A stretch of DNA of 64,000 nucleotides from Manduca sexta (lineage: Eukaryota > Arthropoda > Insecta > Lepidoptera > Sphingidae), in NCBI RefSeq assembly GCF_014839805.1, contig NC_051128.1:12972466-13036465 (forward strand), given 5' to 3'. The first letter of the stretch is position 1, and each line of letters starts with the position of its first letter. The notes beneath the pieces were generated by a model. The model was not told the DNA's origin. It saw only the letters and a list, made by a program, of their open reading frames with translations, and made no database searches. Positions 10,782 through 25,700 of this stretch are shown here, one piece after another. Made by a program: the position numbers and the translations under genes.

Positions 10782-13700
10782 AATTTTACTAATTGCATTT
10801 TTGGCATCAGTATCGATCCCTAATCACCCCCTGATAGTTATTTTTGAAATATATTTCATGTACAGAATTGACCTCTCTACAGATTTATTATAAGTATAGA
10901 TAGATAATACAAAGTTGATACTCATAAAGCAGACGAGGCAAAGGAATACCGGGAAAGTTCCTTCGTTACATCAAAGTCTGTTCGCTTACATGAGGCAAAT
11001 TTAAATAATGTAAAAAGGACTCGAGCGAGGGACCTTGTCTTTACGGATGCGCGAGTGTTGTATGTGTTTTGTGATAATGTTGTTTGCAATTTCACTTACT
11101 GGCTCAGTGGCGTAGTTGAATTACGATATGACAACAGTGCTGACCGGTTCCATCCCCGGGTCGGGTAGTGATACTGGGCTTTTCGATATGGTGATATATG
11201 GTGATACCCTCGCCCCCATCACATCATGGGACGGAATACATGGCGGAAAGTGGGTATATCAGTTGCGCATCTGCCTACCCTTTCGGAGCTAGAAGGCGTG
11301 AGTGTGTATGCATTTCATCTTCTTAGTTTTTCTTATTGAATGACGAGCAAGCTGCTCGGTTGATAATTACACTAATACTTTTAGTGTAAAACTAAGATGG
11401 TGTTTAATTCAAAATAAAGGTATTTTTATTTAATGAATTTTAGTTATAATAATATATTCATTTTGTCTAACAGGTCAGTCGGGCGACGGAGTTGGGAAAA
11501 TTGGTGACAAGGCTTCAGCAAGAAAGGTCTGAGGTTGCATTCTTCATCTTCACTAATGGGAGTACTCTTAGGTAAGCTTCTATATGGATCTTTATTATTT
11601 TTTTGAATGAGGAGTTGAGCTTGCCTTTCGCCTGATAGCAAACGATACAACCGCCAATTATCAGCTGAAACACCATCCAACACCTTGAATCAAGAAGTAT
11701 TGTTTGGTAATCCACTGCGCTCGCCATCGTGAGTCATGAGTTGTTAAGTCTTATTATATCCGGTAGTAACTCTGGCTGCAATGTCCTTCAAACTGTAATA
11801 GAACAGTGACTACTTGACGGCAGACATTGCGGTGGTACCTACCCAGACGGATTCTCACATATAAGAGACCTACCACTAGTAAAATAATACAGTATATAAT
11901 ACAGGGCTGATATTATGATATACATCATATTTCTAGCCAAATTTATTTTAATGTTTAACTAAAAATCTGATTTTTATATCATAAAATCTAAGATCAAAAC
12001 TAACAGAATGGACCCTATTAAGTGAATCAGCTTATTACCACGTCTACAGTCATCTCGTCTGTAGAAAACTATCTTCATTCCACATATCGTATGTCATGTT
12101 ACAAATTGGGTTTGCATTTGCTAGTAAATCTAGAATCTAGCTAGATTGAGATTTTCTCGTTCGGTTTCATTTTCTGTACGGATTCGCTGAAGTTCCTTCA
12201 ACTTTGTGATTTTTCTTGAGAAAGTGCATTGCACTCGATGGTAGAATATAGTTCAAATACAAAGTTTAAAGGAGATATTAAAGATTTCTATTGTTGTATT
12301 TATTACAACTATAGAAATCTTTAATATCTCCTTTAAAATACATCCAATAAAGTAGACCGGCATATTTATATGCCGGTCTACTCTATTCGATGTATTATTC
12401 TTCCAACTATCCTTACTTTACTTACTTAGTAGCGGCGATAGCCTAATTGGGAGTGGAACGGACTGCCGCGACGAATGTCCGCAGATTCAAAACCCAAAGC
12501 AACGCACCTCTGATTTTTTTAAAGTTATGTCTGTATTCCTTGTAAATTATTGCTATGCTTTAACGGTGAAAGAATTTCACCGTTAGTTCTCTATAAGAAT
12601 TTTGAGGATATGTGAAGTCTGCCAATCCGCACTAGGCTAGCGTTGTGGACTAAGGCCTAATTCCTCTCAGCAGTAGAGTAGGTCCGATGTATCGAGCAGT
12701 AGTTAGTATAATACAAAGCTGGTGTATATATACATTGTTGTCCCAAACCGTCATACCTTCATCTCTTATTCAGTTCATTTGACCTCACGTCATAAGAACA
12801 CGTGGGGCTTTAAATATACTGAGAAAGTTAGAAGGTTTCTTCAGAGAACTATTTAGTTCTCTGAAACCATTTGTATTGTTTTGTTTGTTATATAAGATAC
12901 TAGCTTTCGCCCGCGGCCCCGCCCGCTTGAAAGCAGATTTTCTGAAAAAGTACTCCTTAATTAGAAATAATATAACTTTTTGTTAGTGAAAGAATTTTCA
13001 AAATCGGTTAAGTTCTAGTACCCCTACAAACCCACAAACAAACTCACAAACTTTACCTCCTTATATAGATATAAAATGGGAAAACATCGTTTATATTCAA
13101 TCCAGGAAACTTGTTTATTTCGGAATAATTTAAGGGTCGCGCTTTTAGTGATCTATTTTAAGCGTAGTTTTAATGAGCTGTATATATTTTTGGCTATGTT
13201 TTATTCATAGGCTTATCATTTGTCCTGGAGGGGTAAGCAGAGGTGTTATTAATACACCCGCTTTTCAGACTTATTTTCGCCGCGTGTTATAAACAAGCTA
13301 TGTTAATCAAAAGTGATATTAGAAAGGTAATATTTCTTGTTTTTTTGTTTCAATAAATAAACTCAAAAACTACGTAACTAATATTGAAAATTCACAAATA
13401 AAAAACAACATTATCTCTGAGTGCTATAGATTACTTTTATCCCGACAAGAGCATTATCGCTGACGACTGACTGAGATGGTTCTCAACGTCTTAAATAGCG
13501 CACCTCCCCCCCGTCTACCCTGAAACCCTTATTAGTAAAACACTAAAACCACCTTTTGTCTCAAACAGAATAAAAATATTAATTAGTCTCCATTTTTAAG
13601 GATTCAGTATACTTTAATTAAATTTCAGATCAAACTTAACGCAGCGGTTCGCTGGCACCGACTCCGCGATTGAACAAATGGGCGAGCTGCCGATATTGGT

Positions 13701-16700
13701 GTTCAAGAACAAGTCCAAGCTGGTCGATGGACCCGCTTTTCAAGGAGAACTCAATGAGCTCAGGTAAGTTGCTGACACCTTTTTTGACCCTCGACGCACA
13801 AAGAGAGGTGTTATAAGTTCAATGTATTTATTCTCATGTATGTCCATAGATCCAAAATAAATAGATCAATTTTGATGAGTTTCTTTTTAAAGCTGATGAT
13901 GACGATTAACACGGTGTTTAAAGATTTTTCTTGAATTTATCGGCCCCTACTATCCTATCGACTAGCAGCCAGATTCTTCATTCTTACATATTATAAAACA
14001 AAGTCCTCGCTGCTTCTGGCTGTGTGAACGCGGTAACTCAAAATCTATCTAACGGATTTTATGTTTGGTGTGGAGATAATTTGAGACCCGGGGAAGGACA
14101 TAGGCTACTAGGCTTGCCCGAGATTTTTTCACGCGGGTGAATCCGCTGCCAAAGCTAGTGAATCATATTAATATGGATTAAAATAAAAGACATGAGTGAT
14201 GAGATATAAACATCCTAATTTAGACAAGAACGGCTCTAAGACTGCCATGTTTATAAAATTCTTCAAGATCTTTGTCGAAGGTTGCATGTTTAAGTGAACC
14301 ATATTCCGAAACCAGCTGTTGTATACATATTTTAGTAAGACAATCGGGTATAATTCAGACGAAGTTCCATGGACGCAAGATGTCGTTGATATTTAATTAC
14401 TTCTTTTTCGTCTTCATTCTTCATCTACCCAATGCTGAGTAAAGGCCTCTTCCATATTTCACCAACTAGTGCGGTCTTAGGCTTTCCTTGGATATTTAAT
14501 TACATCTTAAGTGGATTTGCTGATAAAAGATCACTTCGGTCAATATATAATAATAATAATATCAGCCCTGTATATATACTGTCCCACAGTTGGGCACGAA
14601 CCTCCTCTACTACTGAGACTACTACTTCAGTCCATAATTCACAAAATTCCCACAAACATTTCCAAGCGTTGCCAACCTAATATAAACGAGGAATTTGCCG
14701 TCCTTCTAACTTCGCAGACCTTATGTAACGCAGTTGTTGATTTTCTGATACCGTGTACAACTTTAGTTATGTTCATTTAAAACTAATTTCCAGGCTTCCA
14801 TCAATCACTGATGTAACTACAGAAGCAATTATTATTATTCTAAGATATTTGCATAACCCGGTGTAGTGTTTTTAATAACCAATAAACTTTCAAATGTGGA
14901 CAGACGACTTGATAGAGGTCGCAGGAACACGCTGGATTCAAGCCGCTTTCGACAGGTCCGTCTGGAAATCTTTGGGGGAGGCCGGTTCACCAGTGGACTT
15001 TATGTGCCTGATGATGATGATGATGAAACTTTCAAAGCCGTCAGTCATTCCTGATCGCAAATTTCGTTCGCGCCACGTCTATTGAATCAATAAAACAGAT
15101 GCCGGACAATTAATCTCAGTTAAAAGTGAATTGCGAAACAGATTTAGACTCCATTACACCTGCCTGATACGGATTTATTGCAGTAATACGGAATCCGTTG
15201 GATTACATTCTGTTATCTATAGGGCCGTTGACTCTTCATGTCTTTCAAGTTTTATGTACTTTCAAGATTAATTTTGTGGTTTATTGGAAAGTCATTTTAG
15301 ATTGTTAATGGCGAAGTATTTATAAAGATCATTTTGTTTGTTCCACTGATGTGAGGGCCTCGTATATTTCGGAACTTAGCATATCATAAATACGAAAAGG
15401 GTTTAACAGGTTTACTAATGGTAGGATATTTATAACCGCCTGGATAGTTACAATGGTACATGAGGTGTTAATTCGCCTTAGTGGCCTAAGTCGCGTTCCG
15501 GAATTAGCCTGTGTATGTCCGGTTCCAAAGGTCGCCATTATTGTGTCGATTGCCGAAGGTTAATCATCTCTCGTCATCGATATTCTATTGGACTCCACTC
15601 CACTTACCATCGGGTGTAATGGAGTCACTCTATCAAGCACGTATAAAGAAGTTATAAAAATAATGTAAGTATGTTTGTGTTGCGTAAAAAGGACATTCGA
15701 ATCAACGATATACAGATAAACCTTATCCTATCTCACACATACATGTAGTTCTTCTATCTTATATATATATAATAACAATAATATCAGCCCTGTGTTATAT
15801 ACTTGCCCACTGCTGAGCACGGGCCTCTACTACTGAAAGGTATTAGTCCTTAGTCCACCACGCTGGCCTAGTGTAGACTGGTAGATTTCACACAGCCTCA
15901 AAATTCCTATAGAGAACATCTCAGGTATGCAGGTTTCCTCACGATTTCTTCCTAAGTAAGCGATAATTCACAAAGTATATTGTATCCAATCGTAGCATTG
16001 ATACACTCTATAGCACAATTTGCATTATCATTTTGGAAATTTCCACAATTTTAAACTAGATGGCGTTAGAAACAAATTTAATCTATAATTTAAAATCCAT
16101 ACGGACATAGCCGCTGGGAGCGTAACAACTAAAACGATATAAACAAGACAGAACTGGGAGTGAAGTTGAATTGGAGTGCAGCGGGCATCGTGATCGATGT
16201 GACGTTCCTTATTACTATCGAATAAAGTTAGGCTATCTGTAGGCAGAGAGCTTGGTAATTGCTAGATCAGTAAGTGATTTCTTATGTTTACGCGAATGTT
16301 AGACATTTAAATTAAATTATTTTACGGATTTTATCGCGGCTGTAATATTTTATTTTTTTAATAAAATTGTTTAATTTAGATCAGTAAGCGCTTAGTGTAC
16401 TGCAAAACGTCGGACTTATCTATAGGTACATATTATTATAGAACAAAGTCTCCAAAAGCTGTCTGTCTGTATGTGATCCATTTTCTCAAATTCTATGCAA
16501 CGGATTTTTACACGGTTTTTACGAAAAGTGCAATTCTTGAAAGAGGTTTAGGTTAATAGTACATGAGAGTTTTGTGTAAATTGACTGAAATATATCGATT
16601 ACTGTTAAAGAGGTTGCGTGGTTTGTAAAACATGTCGAGGATCATTTTCGCGGGAATATCTTTATGACACACTTTTTCGAATTTTATCGCGTTTTTTTTA

Positions 16701-19700
16701 TATTATCATTTTCTCCCAACATTTCGAAGACTTTACAGTCTTCATGGCTACTCGGCTGAGGAGTTCGTCGTCCGAAAAGTTAAAACTATAAAATCTAACA
16801 CATTTTTCAATGCTACAATTATTTTGAAAGAAATTTGTAAAACTTAGGTAGATATTGTAACTCATTTTCTTTTGATAGCTTAACTTCGCATATAAACTAT
16901 GATTAAATTGACCACTGTAACAGCGAGGGTGAGTATCGCGACATCATTTTTCATACATAATGACTTCTATGAAGTGTATAATGGAATTTTTCTAATACAC
17001 ATAATGGGTATAATTGTAGCCACTCCTTCGTTAAACGGTGTGTGTTCAGCTATTACATCCAGTAAGCACTTTTCTTAATGACTGCTCTCCTTGTGGATAT
17101 ATTAATAATATAAGGGGTAAAGTTTGTCATTTTTTATACAGTTATACAGAATCATTTTGACATTGCGTTACTAAATGAAACCACATACTTATCTATTTGA
17201 AAATAACACTACAATAAGTTACTTGAACTGTATATGTAAAATAAGTGTTATGTTTCAAATAATACCGATTTAATTGTATCGATTAGCAAGGGACAAGAAA
17301 TTTGGCTACCATGGGGAAGTTACAAAACTTAGCTACCCATTGCCTTGTTTACCAGCGTAAGCTATAAAGATATTGTTATCTTTTAGATTTAATATCTAAA
17401 TGTAATTAGATCTAGGACAATACACTTTGCCTATTTTTACTACGTATTTTCCTTACAATGTCCTTACCGAAATGAGCGGCCCCAATAAAACCCTGGGAGT
17501 ACCATAAAATAACTATAAAGGTAAATAAAAATCATACCCTATTCTCATTGCGTTTTATGATTGATAATTCATTGTCTATAAAATTTAATGGTTCGATCAA
17601 TGAGTTTTTGCTACATATGTATTGTGTTAAGGTGTGTGTATACTTACCCCCTTATTCATAGACATTATTTATCTAAGGACGGAGCAATGCTGTGAAAACA
17701 AGTCTGTTTCTCAGATTTGTTTATCTGACTGTCAACTAGATTCAAGTTGTATCTCAATATTAGCCAATCACAACGACCCTATGTCTACGCACTGCGAAGG
17801 CTGCCATGCCGTCAGCACTGAGAAATAGACTTGTTATCACAGCAACGATAGAACTTAGATAAATAACGTCTATGAATAAGAGGGTAAATATTTAAGACGA
17901 GATATTGTGTTTGTTATAAACCAATTGTTCTATTTTTATTATTTTCCCAGTTTTACATAGCGATTCTTAACGTATTATCCTTATGTTAACTGAGTGTATC
18001 ATTTAAGAAGTAGTAGTATTTTTATTCCAGTGTATTTGAATACAACATAGTCCAAATATGCACAAACTCCTGTACCCAAATAATACCGGAACGTGACTGT
18101 GCCAAGGTTCTGGTATACCGTGGCCGCTATCCATTCAGAAAGTATTAATAGACATCCAATATCGGACGTATATTTGTCCAGATTTGCCTCGAGCGATTTA
18201 AGGCTTGTATACGCAGCTTTATCGAACTGTCATGGCGTTTGTGTAATTTATTCAAAGGCCCTTCGATTGTGTTTAATATTCATGATAAATTATACGTAAC
18301 AGATTTTTTTAACTATTTGTGTTCAAACATTTGTTGTAATTTGTTCTTTATATCTACTGACCTAAAATAATACTACTAAGGTTATCTCTTTGTCGAAATT
18401 CAACATGCTTATATAAGCAAGAAATATTTTCTCATTGTGTTTTTATTAGATCTCTCAAATCAGTCGAATTAGAAATGAAGACCTTTCATCGATTGTGCTT
18501 ACTGCTTAGTTTTTATATTATTTTCGACTACGACGTATTCCATCGTTCGTTACAGTTTTATTTTCACTAGCATTTTCCTACGGCGCCACCCGCGTAAAAA
18601 ATCCAAGTGAATATTTTGTGGGTCATAAATTAACCTTAGGACTAATGATAAAACCAAAATCAGTTTAATGATTCCTGAGGTTATCGCGTACAAACTCCTC
18701 AGCTTTATAATATTAGTAGAGATACCGTTGAGTGACGGGATTAGCAAGCCACTGTCCTGATGGCAAGCATCTCAACCGCCTGTAAACGTCGGCCCTAACT
18801 GTACTTTAATTTCAATACACTGTATGTCATTGTAAACCAACTCTGGCCAAGAATTGGGTTACATACCTAGTATAGAAAATCATGACTGTTTCGGAGATAT
18901 ATGTAGTTGTAACACGTACGCAGTAAGAATACAGCTACCATGGTTGGAATTCCGGGTGGACCTATAAATAATTGTGACTGGATTTTCCATTTTACAAATT
19001 AGTAGCTCGGAGTAAGGAAATGGCGGTGTGATACCCTTGTATTTCGGAAAACACGTGCCTAAAGCTATGGGTTCTGCGCCTGATCTCTCTCCGGTCATGT
19101 CGGATTGCCGTCTCACTGGACTATGTATTGAAGGAATAGAGAGTGTACATGTGTATTGCGCACACACTTGTGAACTATAATATTTCCTGCGTACCTGGCT
19201 GATCACTATTGAAATTGAATCAGATTCATTCATAATCCTATCACATCATGTGACTACATTATCCGCCTAGCCTATTGGGGATAAAAGCGACAACTATCAA
19301 GTAGAGATCAAAACAAAACTTCTGTTTTTGTTGCAGCTAATTATACAAATAATGCATTTAAATTGTGTGATTAGTCGTTGCATAAAAAAAATAATTGGCA
19401 TAATTTCCCATCTTGCAAACGTAAACAAGAATATACAAGGAAACTTTTGTAAAGGTACTCCCAAATTACGTATCTTATAAAGGTTTGTACCAAATGGCAA
19501 ACACGCGGGATGTCTGGCGTCATATGTAATATCTGGCCTATATTATATACTGTCCCACTGCTGGGCACGGGCCTCCTCTACTACTTCGAGGGATTAGACC
19601 TTAGTCCACCACGCTGGCCTAGGGCGGATTGGTAGACATCACACACCTTCAAAATTCCTATAGAGAACTTCTCAGTACGTAAGGTACGGCCCCGAGGTAT

Positions 19701-22700
19701 CTTGTTGCACTAAGATAGCTACACGGAACAGTCCCTTAAGCTTCAGCACGAATAGCATGAATAATAAAGAATTGCGTCACGTCTTCGTATCGAGTAAGTT
19801 AACGTTTAAGTATTTCTCTACAGTTCGATACGTCAAGAGATTCGTTCTGATTCTCAATCATTTTTGAGTTTACCATCCAAAGGAAACACGACTTAATATT
19901 CGAAGTTTACACGCACTCAATGTCCGTGCCGTCGCATTTTAATTACAAATACGTTTATGGAGCAGTGTTAAAATTTCCACAAAAAATTTATACGAAAATA
20001 TATCCAAATATTCGTGATAGCCTTCTCGATAAATGGGCTATCCGATAGTAAAATATTTTTCAATTTGGATAAGTAGTTCCTGAGATAAGCGGGATCAAAC
20101 AAACAGACAAACAAACCATTCAGCTTTGTATAATAGTATCCAGATAAATGGGCTATACAACAATTGAAATATTTTTCAATTCAGACCAATAATTCCTGAG
20201 ATTAACGCGCTTAAGCAAACTAACGCTTCAGCTTAATATAATAGTATAGATAGGGATTTTGCGGCTAGCAACTGTTTCTGGTCTAGTTGTTTGGCAACAA
20301 GATGACGCCTGCGTGACACCTATAGGTAGTGGTATTGTACGTGCGTTATAGTGTTTCAAAATAAAAAAAAAATACCTTCAATAAACTTACCCTTTAAAAA
20401 TAGACTTAACTACTTCCCTTTAGATGCATGTACTTCTAGCCTTTACGTTATGCAATGAAAGAATATAACTAAAAAAATAACCGATGAATAAATAACCCTT
20501 TCGAAGCACCTTTTATCAATCTAAACGTACCTTTACGGTACCAAGTTTATAAGAGAATTTCTTACGCCGCGCCATTGTACAATCATTAGGTGCTTGCGTT
20601 ATTATAGCATAATTGTAGCCGTCTGTATGAGGGTTTTTTATTCGGACTCCGTAGTCAACACTGAGGAAAACCTATGAATGCCATACTGGAATGCCTCGGC
20701 TTAGCAACTGCAGCTTGGAGGAAAGTTAGGAGAGGATATCTGAAGAAGGAAGTGTGGTGGAAGGAGAAGGAACCCTTTGAATGGGAGGAGGGAAGAAAGC
20801 CAGGAATTGTTCACGAGCTCTCATAAACCTCAATGTGAATTGGCAGACATGATGCATACATACTTAACTGTGTGCCGGGCGAGTATTCGGTGAACGAGCG
20901 CACAACAATAGTAGTAGACAATAGTCTCGGGGGGTGTATGATGGGTTAGAAGGATAACTTGTGAGACGAACCTCTTCCAATGAACACAATTTTTTATAAC
21001 TAAATGACAAGATTAGATAGTCGACTGCTAGATGGTGTGCAATTGGAACTTTAAAATATAAAGAATTACGTATTGCTTGCGGTTTCGCCCGCGTTTACAG
21101 CCTTATTGCCATAAAATTCCCTAAAACACTGCGCACTTGCACTTACAAGATTTAAAAACACGCGTTGCCTATTTAAAAAATCATTTTTTCAGATGGGAAC
21201 AAATTACCGAGATAAAAATGTTAATCCAAGATTTGGTTTACCCGTGTACCCGTGTGCCAAATTTCATCCAAATTCGTTTAGTTGTTTCTGCGTTTACTTT
21301 TAACAAACATCTAAGCATTCCCATAATTTCCCGCATTTATAATATTAGTAAGATTATATCACCCCACATGTCCCAACATGCTCGCTTAGATATTAACTCT
21401 CATAATGCCTAGCAATTACACTGGTTACAATACCTTTAAACTAAAATACAGTGATTATAGTTTGACTTTTAAATAAATGGAATCCCCGCTTGGAAGGCAA
21501 TCATGTCTAGCCGATAATCAGTTAACTTTTGAGTAGAGCAATTTAAAGTTTTGATTTTAATTATAAAATTCAAAATAATTAAACTTATAGGTACCTACTA
21601 TGTACCTATTTATTATACTATAAAAGTACGTAAAGTCGTTGGTCTTGTGCCTGATCTCTCTCAGTCTCACCAAACTATGAGAGTGAAGGAACAAAGAGTG
21701 CACGTGTGTATTGCACACACTTGTGCATTTATAATATTTCCCGCATACTTGGGTGATCTCCGTTGAGATTAGCCGCCGTGTTCAAAATTCGGCTAAGCAA
21801 GAATCAGTCTAATTATTATAATTATGTTCACAGAGCGAGTATAAACGCCGGAACATCGATGACAGAAGCGGTCGAATGGTACACCAACGCTAATGCTGCT
21901 CTGCTGAACCATCTCACCAAGGAAATAAAAGATACTGACAGCAGCACTATATGGAGGTAAGACATCGCTGGTTCACAGTAAGCACACGGTAAGAGCCGCT
22001 TAAAACCAAAGCCATTAAAGTATATAGTAACTAACTATAGATATAGAACAATCATCAGGGCCAAAGTTTTGCTCCAAAATTTATTACCAAATGGTAATAA
22101 ATCTTTGAAATGTCCGTAAGACAAGTAATCACGGCGTCCTTAGATATTAATATAAAAATAACATATTTACAGAAAATATGCGCATTGAAAACGTGCAAAT
22201 CATGATATGGGGGAAAATATGAAGTATTTTATATTAATGTTATGCTATTCCACGGTACATTGAGTAACCATCACATTAGAGCAATTTTGTTTTTATGACA
22301 ATCTTCCCATCTCTATCCGCTCTATATAATGTTAGAACTCTTTGTTAAAAACGAAAACTATACGACGGTTTTACAAATCTGGAAGTAATTGGGATAAATG
22401 CATAAAAAAATACAAATGTGAAGTGCATTCGTATTTTTATCGACTTCGAAAAAGAAGGAGGTTCTTGATTCGACGTCTTTTAAAATATTTGTTATCTCAG
22501 AATTCCGTCATTTATTAATCAATTAGAAAAATTATTTTTTTATTTGAAAGAATATACTTCTATATTAGTACAATATTTTTTTTTATGAAAATCCGTTTAG
22601 TAGTTTGCTTTTAAAATAAAATAACTAGAAGAAATATCTCATCTAAGTCGACGTAATCGCGTAATTTGCTTTCCTGTGCCTTTTCAGTGGTATTTTTGTG

Positions 22701-25700
22701 ATGGGTTATTTGGTGTTTAGATCAATTTCTTAAAATTTATAAACATATTAATAATTTTTGGTTTTTAGTGGTATTTGAGGGCGGTAAATTTTTTTCTTAA
22801 AATATTTTTTGGAAGTCGATTTAAAATATTAGCACGGCGGCACTGCTAGCGTGCAAATATTTTTTTCTAAGAATGTTTATCGTATAAAAATTTAATAAAA
22901 TTTACCATCTCGTTCCATTAACCCTGCCCGTGACCATGAAGGCTGCAGCCTTCGAAACGTCGAAAGAAAAGAATTTAAATAACCGCCATAAAATCCATAA
23001 ATAGTTTCATATCAACGTCTGACATTCGCCTAAACATCAGATATCTTTAACAATGACCCTTCAAACAGTTCCACATACACAACTTTACTTCGTCTAAAGT
23101 TAGTAACTTTTTATAGTTCAAAAATAATGAAGCATTGAGAAATTTTAATCATAATAAATATAAAGTTTTGCAGATGAAAATAAAATAAATCTTAGACTAC
23201 AAATAGTCAAGACTTCCAAACTTTTTGAATTTTACATAAACCTATACTAATATACAGGGTCATTTTGACATTGCGTTACTAAATGATACCACATACTCGT
23301 CTTCACCTTTGCTGACATTTTTGACACGAATCCCATTTTTTGTAAGATTCAAAGAGTTGGCGATTTGAAGTTTTGTATTCGTATATTGTCTCGGTGACGT
23401 AGCCGTACTGCATGGGCGGTAGCGCTCTGAGGTCCAGGGTTAGAATCCCGGGTCGGGCAAAATGGTATTTGCGTCTTATTGCTCAGTATCAGCCCGGAGT
23501 CTGAAATTTGTGTCCGATATGACGATAATCTCGCCCTCTATCACGTCATGGGACGGAACATACTGAGCGCAATGGGTGTCCTAGTTACACTTGTTTCCCC
23601 TTTGTAAGGATAATGTATTCGTCAACATTACAAATGTTGCGTAAGAAACAGATTCGCATGATACAAACGGAAGTAAGAATGACGTATTTTAAATTATAAA
23701 ATTCGTTCAAATCGTCATAAATGGAGTAACGATGGTAATGAGCGATGAGTCAAATATTATAAATCTAACGATTTAACTTGTCACCGAGATGACTTGAGTC
23801 ATGATATTTATGGTCCATTTAATGGTAATCGTCTAATGGCCGTCAATTAATGGGTAATGTTTCAGTTTTTCAAGATTTTGACGTAATATTGTATTGAGTC
23901 ATTGGACGTGTGACTCGTGGTAACGCGGGTGTTATAATTATTATATCAGTTAAAAGTCATCGTTATTATTTTATGTATTATCCTTTATTATCACATCTGA
24001 GAAGTTCTCTATAGGAATTTCGAAGGTGTGTGAAGTCTACCAATCCGCACTAGGCCAGCGTGGTGGACTAAGGCCTAATCTCTCTCAGTAGTAGAGGAGG
24101 CCCGTGCTCAGCAGTGGGCAAGTATATAATACAGGGCTGATAGTATTATATTATTATATTGGGTTGACTGGAACGTGAAGACTTAGGCAGGCCGGCATAA
24201 TTGTAACGATCATTACGGGATACAATGTATTATGCTGATTGTATAATATATTTTATATCCGCCTTGATATCGATCATTGTACACAAGGTGTTAAAACCCG
24301 CCATAGTGGCCCATGTAAGTGTTGCATTCCGAGATCATTCTGTGTATATCTGGCTGGCATAATTATGTCTACTGCCGATGGGTATACATCACTCGTCAAT
24401 CGATATTCTTTTGCAATCCCACTCCACATACCGTCAGGTCCAGTGGGGCCACTTTATTGTGCACGTATAAAAAAAAGTTCAAACATTTCATGTGGCGTGA
24501 AATCACATAATAATAATAATAATAATCCCGTTGTCTCAATCAATAGCCCAGCAACCAGTCCAGCTAGATCCCATCCACAGACCCAGTATAATTCCCATCT
24601 TTTCTGCAATAGTCCCTGCACCTTGCAAGCGCTGTCTTTGGCTGTATTCCCTCCATAAGTATAGACAGAGAGAGTACTCGTAAGTTGTATAAACCCCAAC
24701 TAGAGTAATGTATCTTAAAGGGGCCTCTATGTGTTGGATCCATGTCCCCACGCAAGCCTTCCAAAAGGACCGGCCTTTATGCTGTGATTTCCCGCAGGAA
24801 AGATACAACATAATAATAATAATATCAGCCCTGTATTATATACTTGCCCACTGCTGAGCACGGGCCTCCTCTACTACTGAGAGGGATTAGGCCTTAGTCC
24901 ACCACGCTAGCCAAGTGCGGATTGGTAGACTTCACACACCTTCGGAATTCCTATAGAGAACTTCTCAGATGTGCAGGTTTCCTCACGATGTTTTCCTTCA
25001 CCGTTAAAGCAAGCGATAATTCACAATGAATACACACATAAAACTTAGAAAAGTCAGAGGTGTGTGCGCTTGAGTTTCGAACCTGCGGACATTCGCCTTA
25101 GCAGTCCGTTCCACACCCAAATAGGCTATCGCCGCTTTTTATTATTATTTTTATACAACTTACAACTGTTTATACCAATCACAGGTAACAAGTAAAGTAA
25201 ACTGCTAAACATGCGCATTGATTTTGTTTTCATAAAGTCAAGGACTGGACACCGTTCGTACCACGACGGATTCGACTGATGCCAACTTGAAACTTTAATT
25301 GTCACCTCATTAATTGGCGTTTGTGACTCATACACATGTTTATTACAAGAACTACACGTTTTTGAGTACACATTTAATGTTATTCAAAACAACAGATGGC
25401 CGAAAACATATGGAGACAGCGTACAAAAAGTTCATTTACTTTGAAACTAGCTTTTGCTCGCGTGTCCGCGAATGTGAAAAAAATTGTCCAGGATATATGG
25501 CGGTAGGCCACCTATCACATTGTTGGACGGAACACATTTCGACCTCTGCCTACCCCTTTGGAGATAGTAGCGTGATGTAAAGTGATATTATATTAATTCA
25601 TAGCATGGTATATCTGCGTGCTAACTTTCCAAATCAGATCAGCGGTTCCTACGTGTAGACGCAGGATCAACTGATCTGGTGTATGGTAGTACCATACATC

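Larger units (their letters stand above)
5409..11473 (+). other. Intron 1 of the cyclase gene
   Basis: 6.1 kb. Contains SINE-A (6353-6690, 8603-8912), a reverse family-F piece with long T-runs (about 7260-7400), an RTE-like LINE fragment (about 8020-8330), the family-D element with 123-bp tandem units (about 9646-10905), and SINE-B (11101-11310). No exon-like signal outside these. Confidence 0.7.
11572..13628 (+). other. Intron 2 of the cyclase gene
   Basis: 2.1 kb. Holds family C (11600-11888) starting about 28 bp after the donor, a SINE-A tail scrap (11893-11917), two hairpins (12265-12394), a SINE-A (12431-12728), a family-D derivative (12899-13075) and a SINE-B scrap (13219-13275). Confidence 0.7.
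13764..21833 (+). other. Intron 3 of the cyclase gene
   Basis: 8.1 kb. Contains a reverse family-D derivative (about 13995-14160), SINE-A pieces (14550-14650, 15768-15980, 19530-19678), an RTE-like tail (14905-15033), family F (about 15440-15660), hairpin-element pieces (about 16290-16345, 16670-16800), a foldback MITE (17644-17887), family-D scraps (about 18570-18720, 20015-20255, 21070-21355), and a two-copy repeat (about 19060-19235 and 21640-21775). The stretch 20640-20880 is unrecognised. Confidence 0.65.

Noticed and set aside
15329..15538. 69-codon reverse ORF
   Set aside because: Overlaps family-F repeat text and has no conserved pattern.
24239..24658. 139-codon forward ORF
   Set aside because: Crosses family-F repeat sequence and an (AAT)n run; no family resemblance or splice context.
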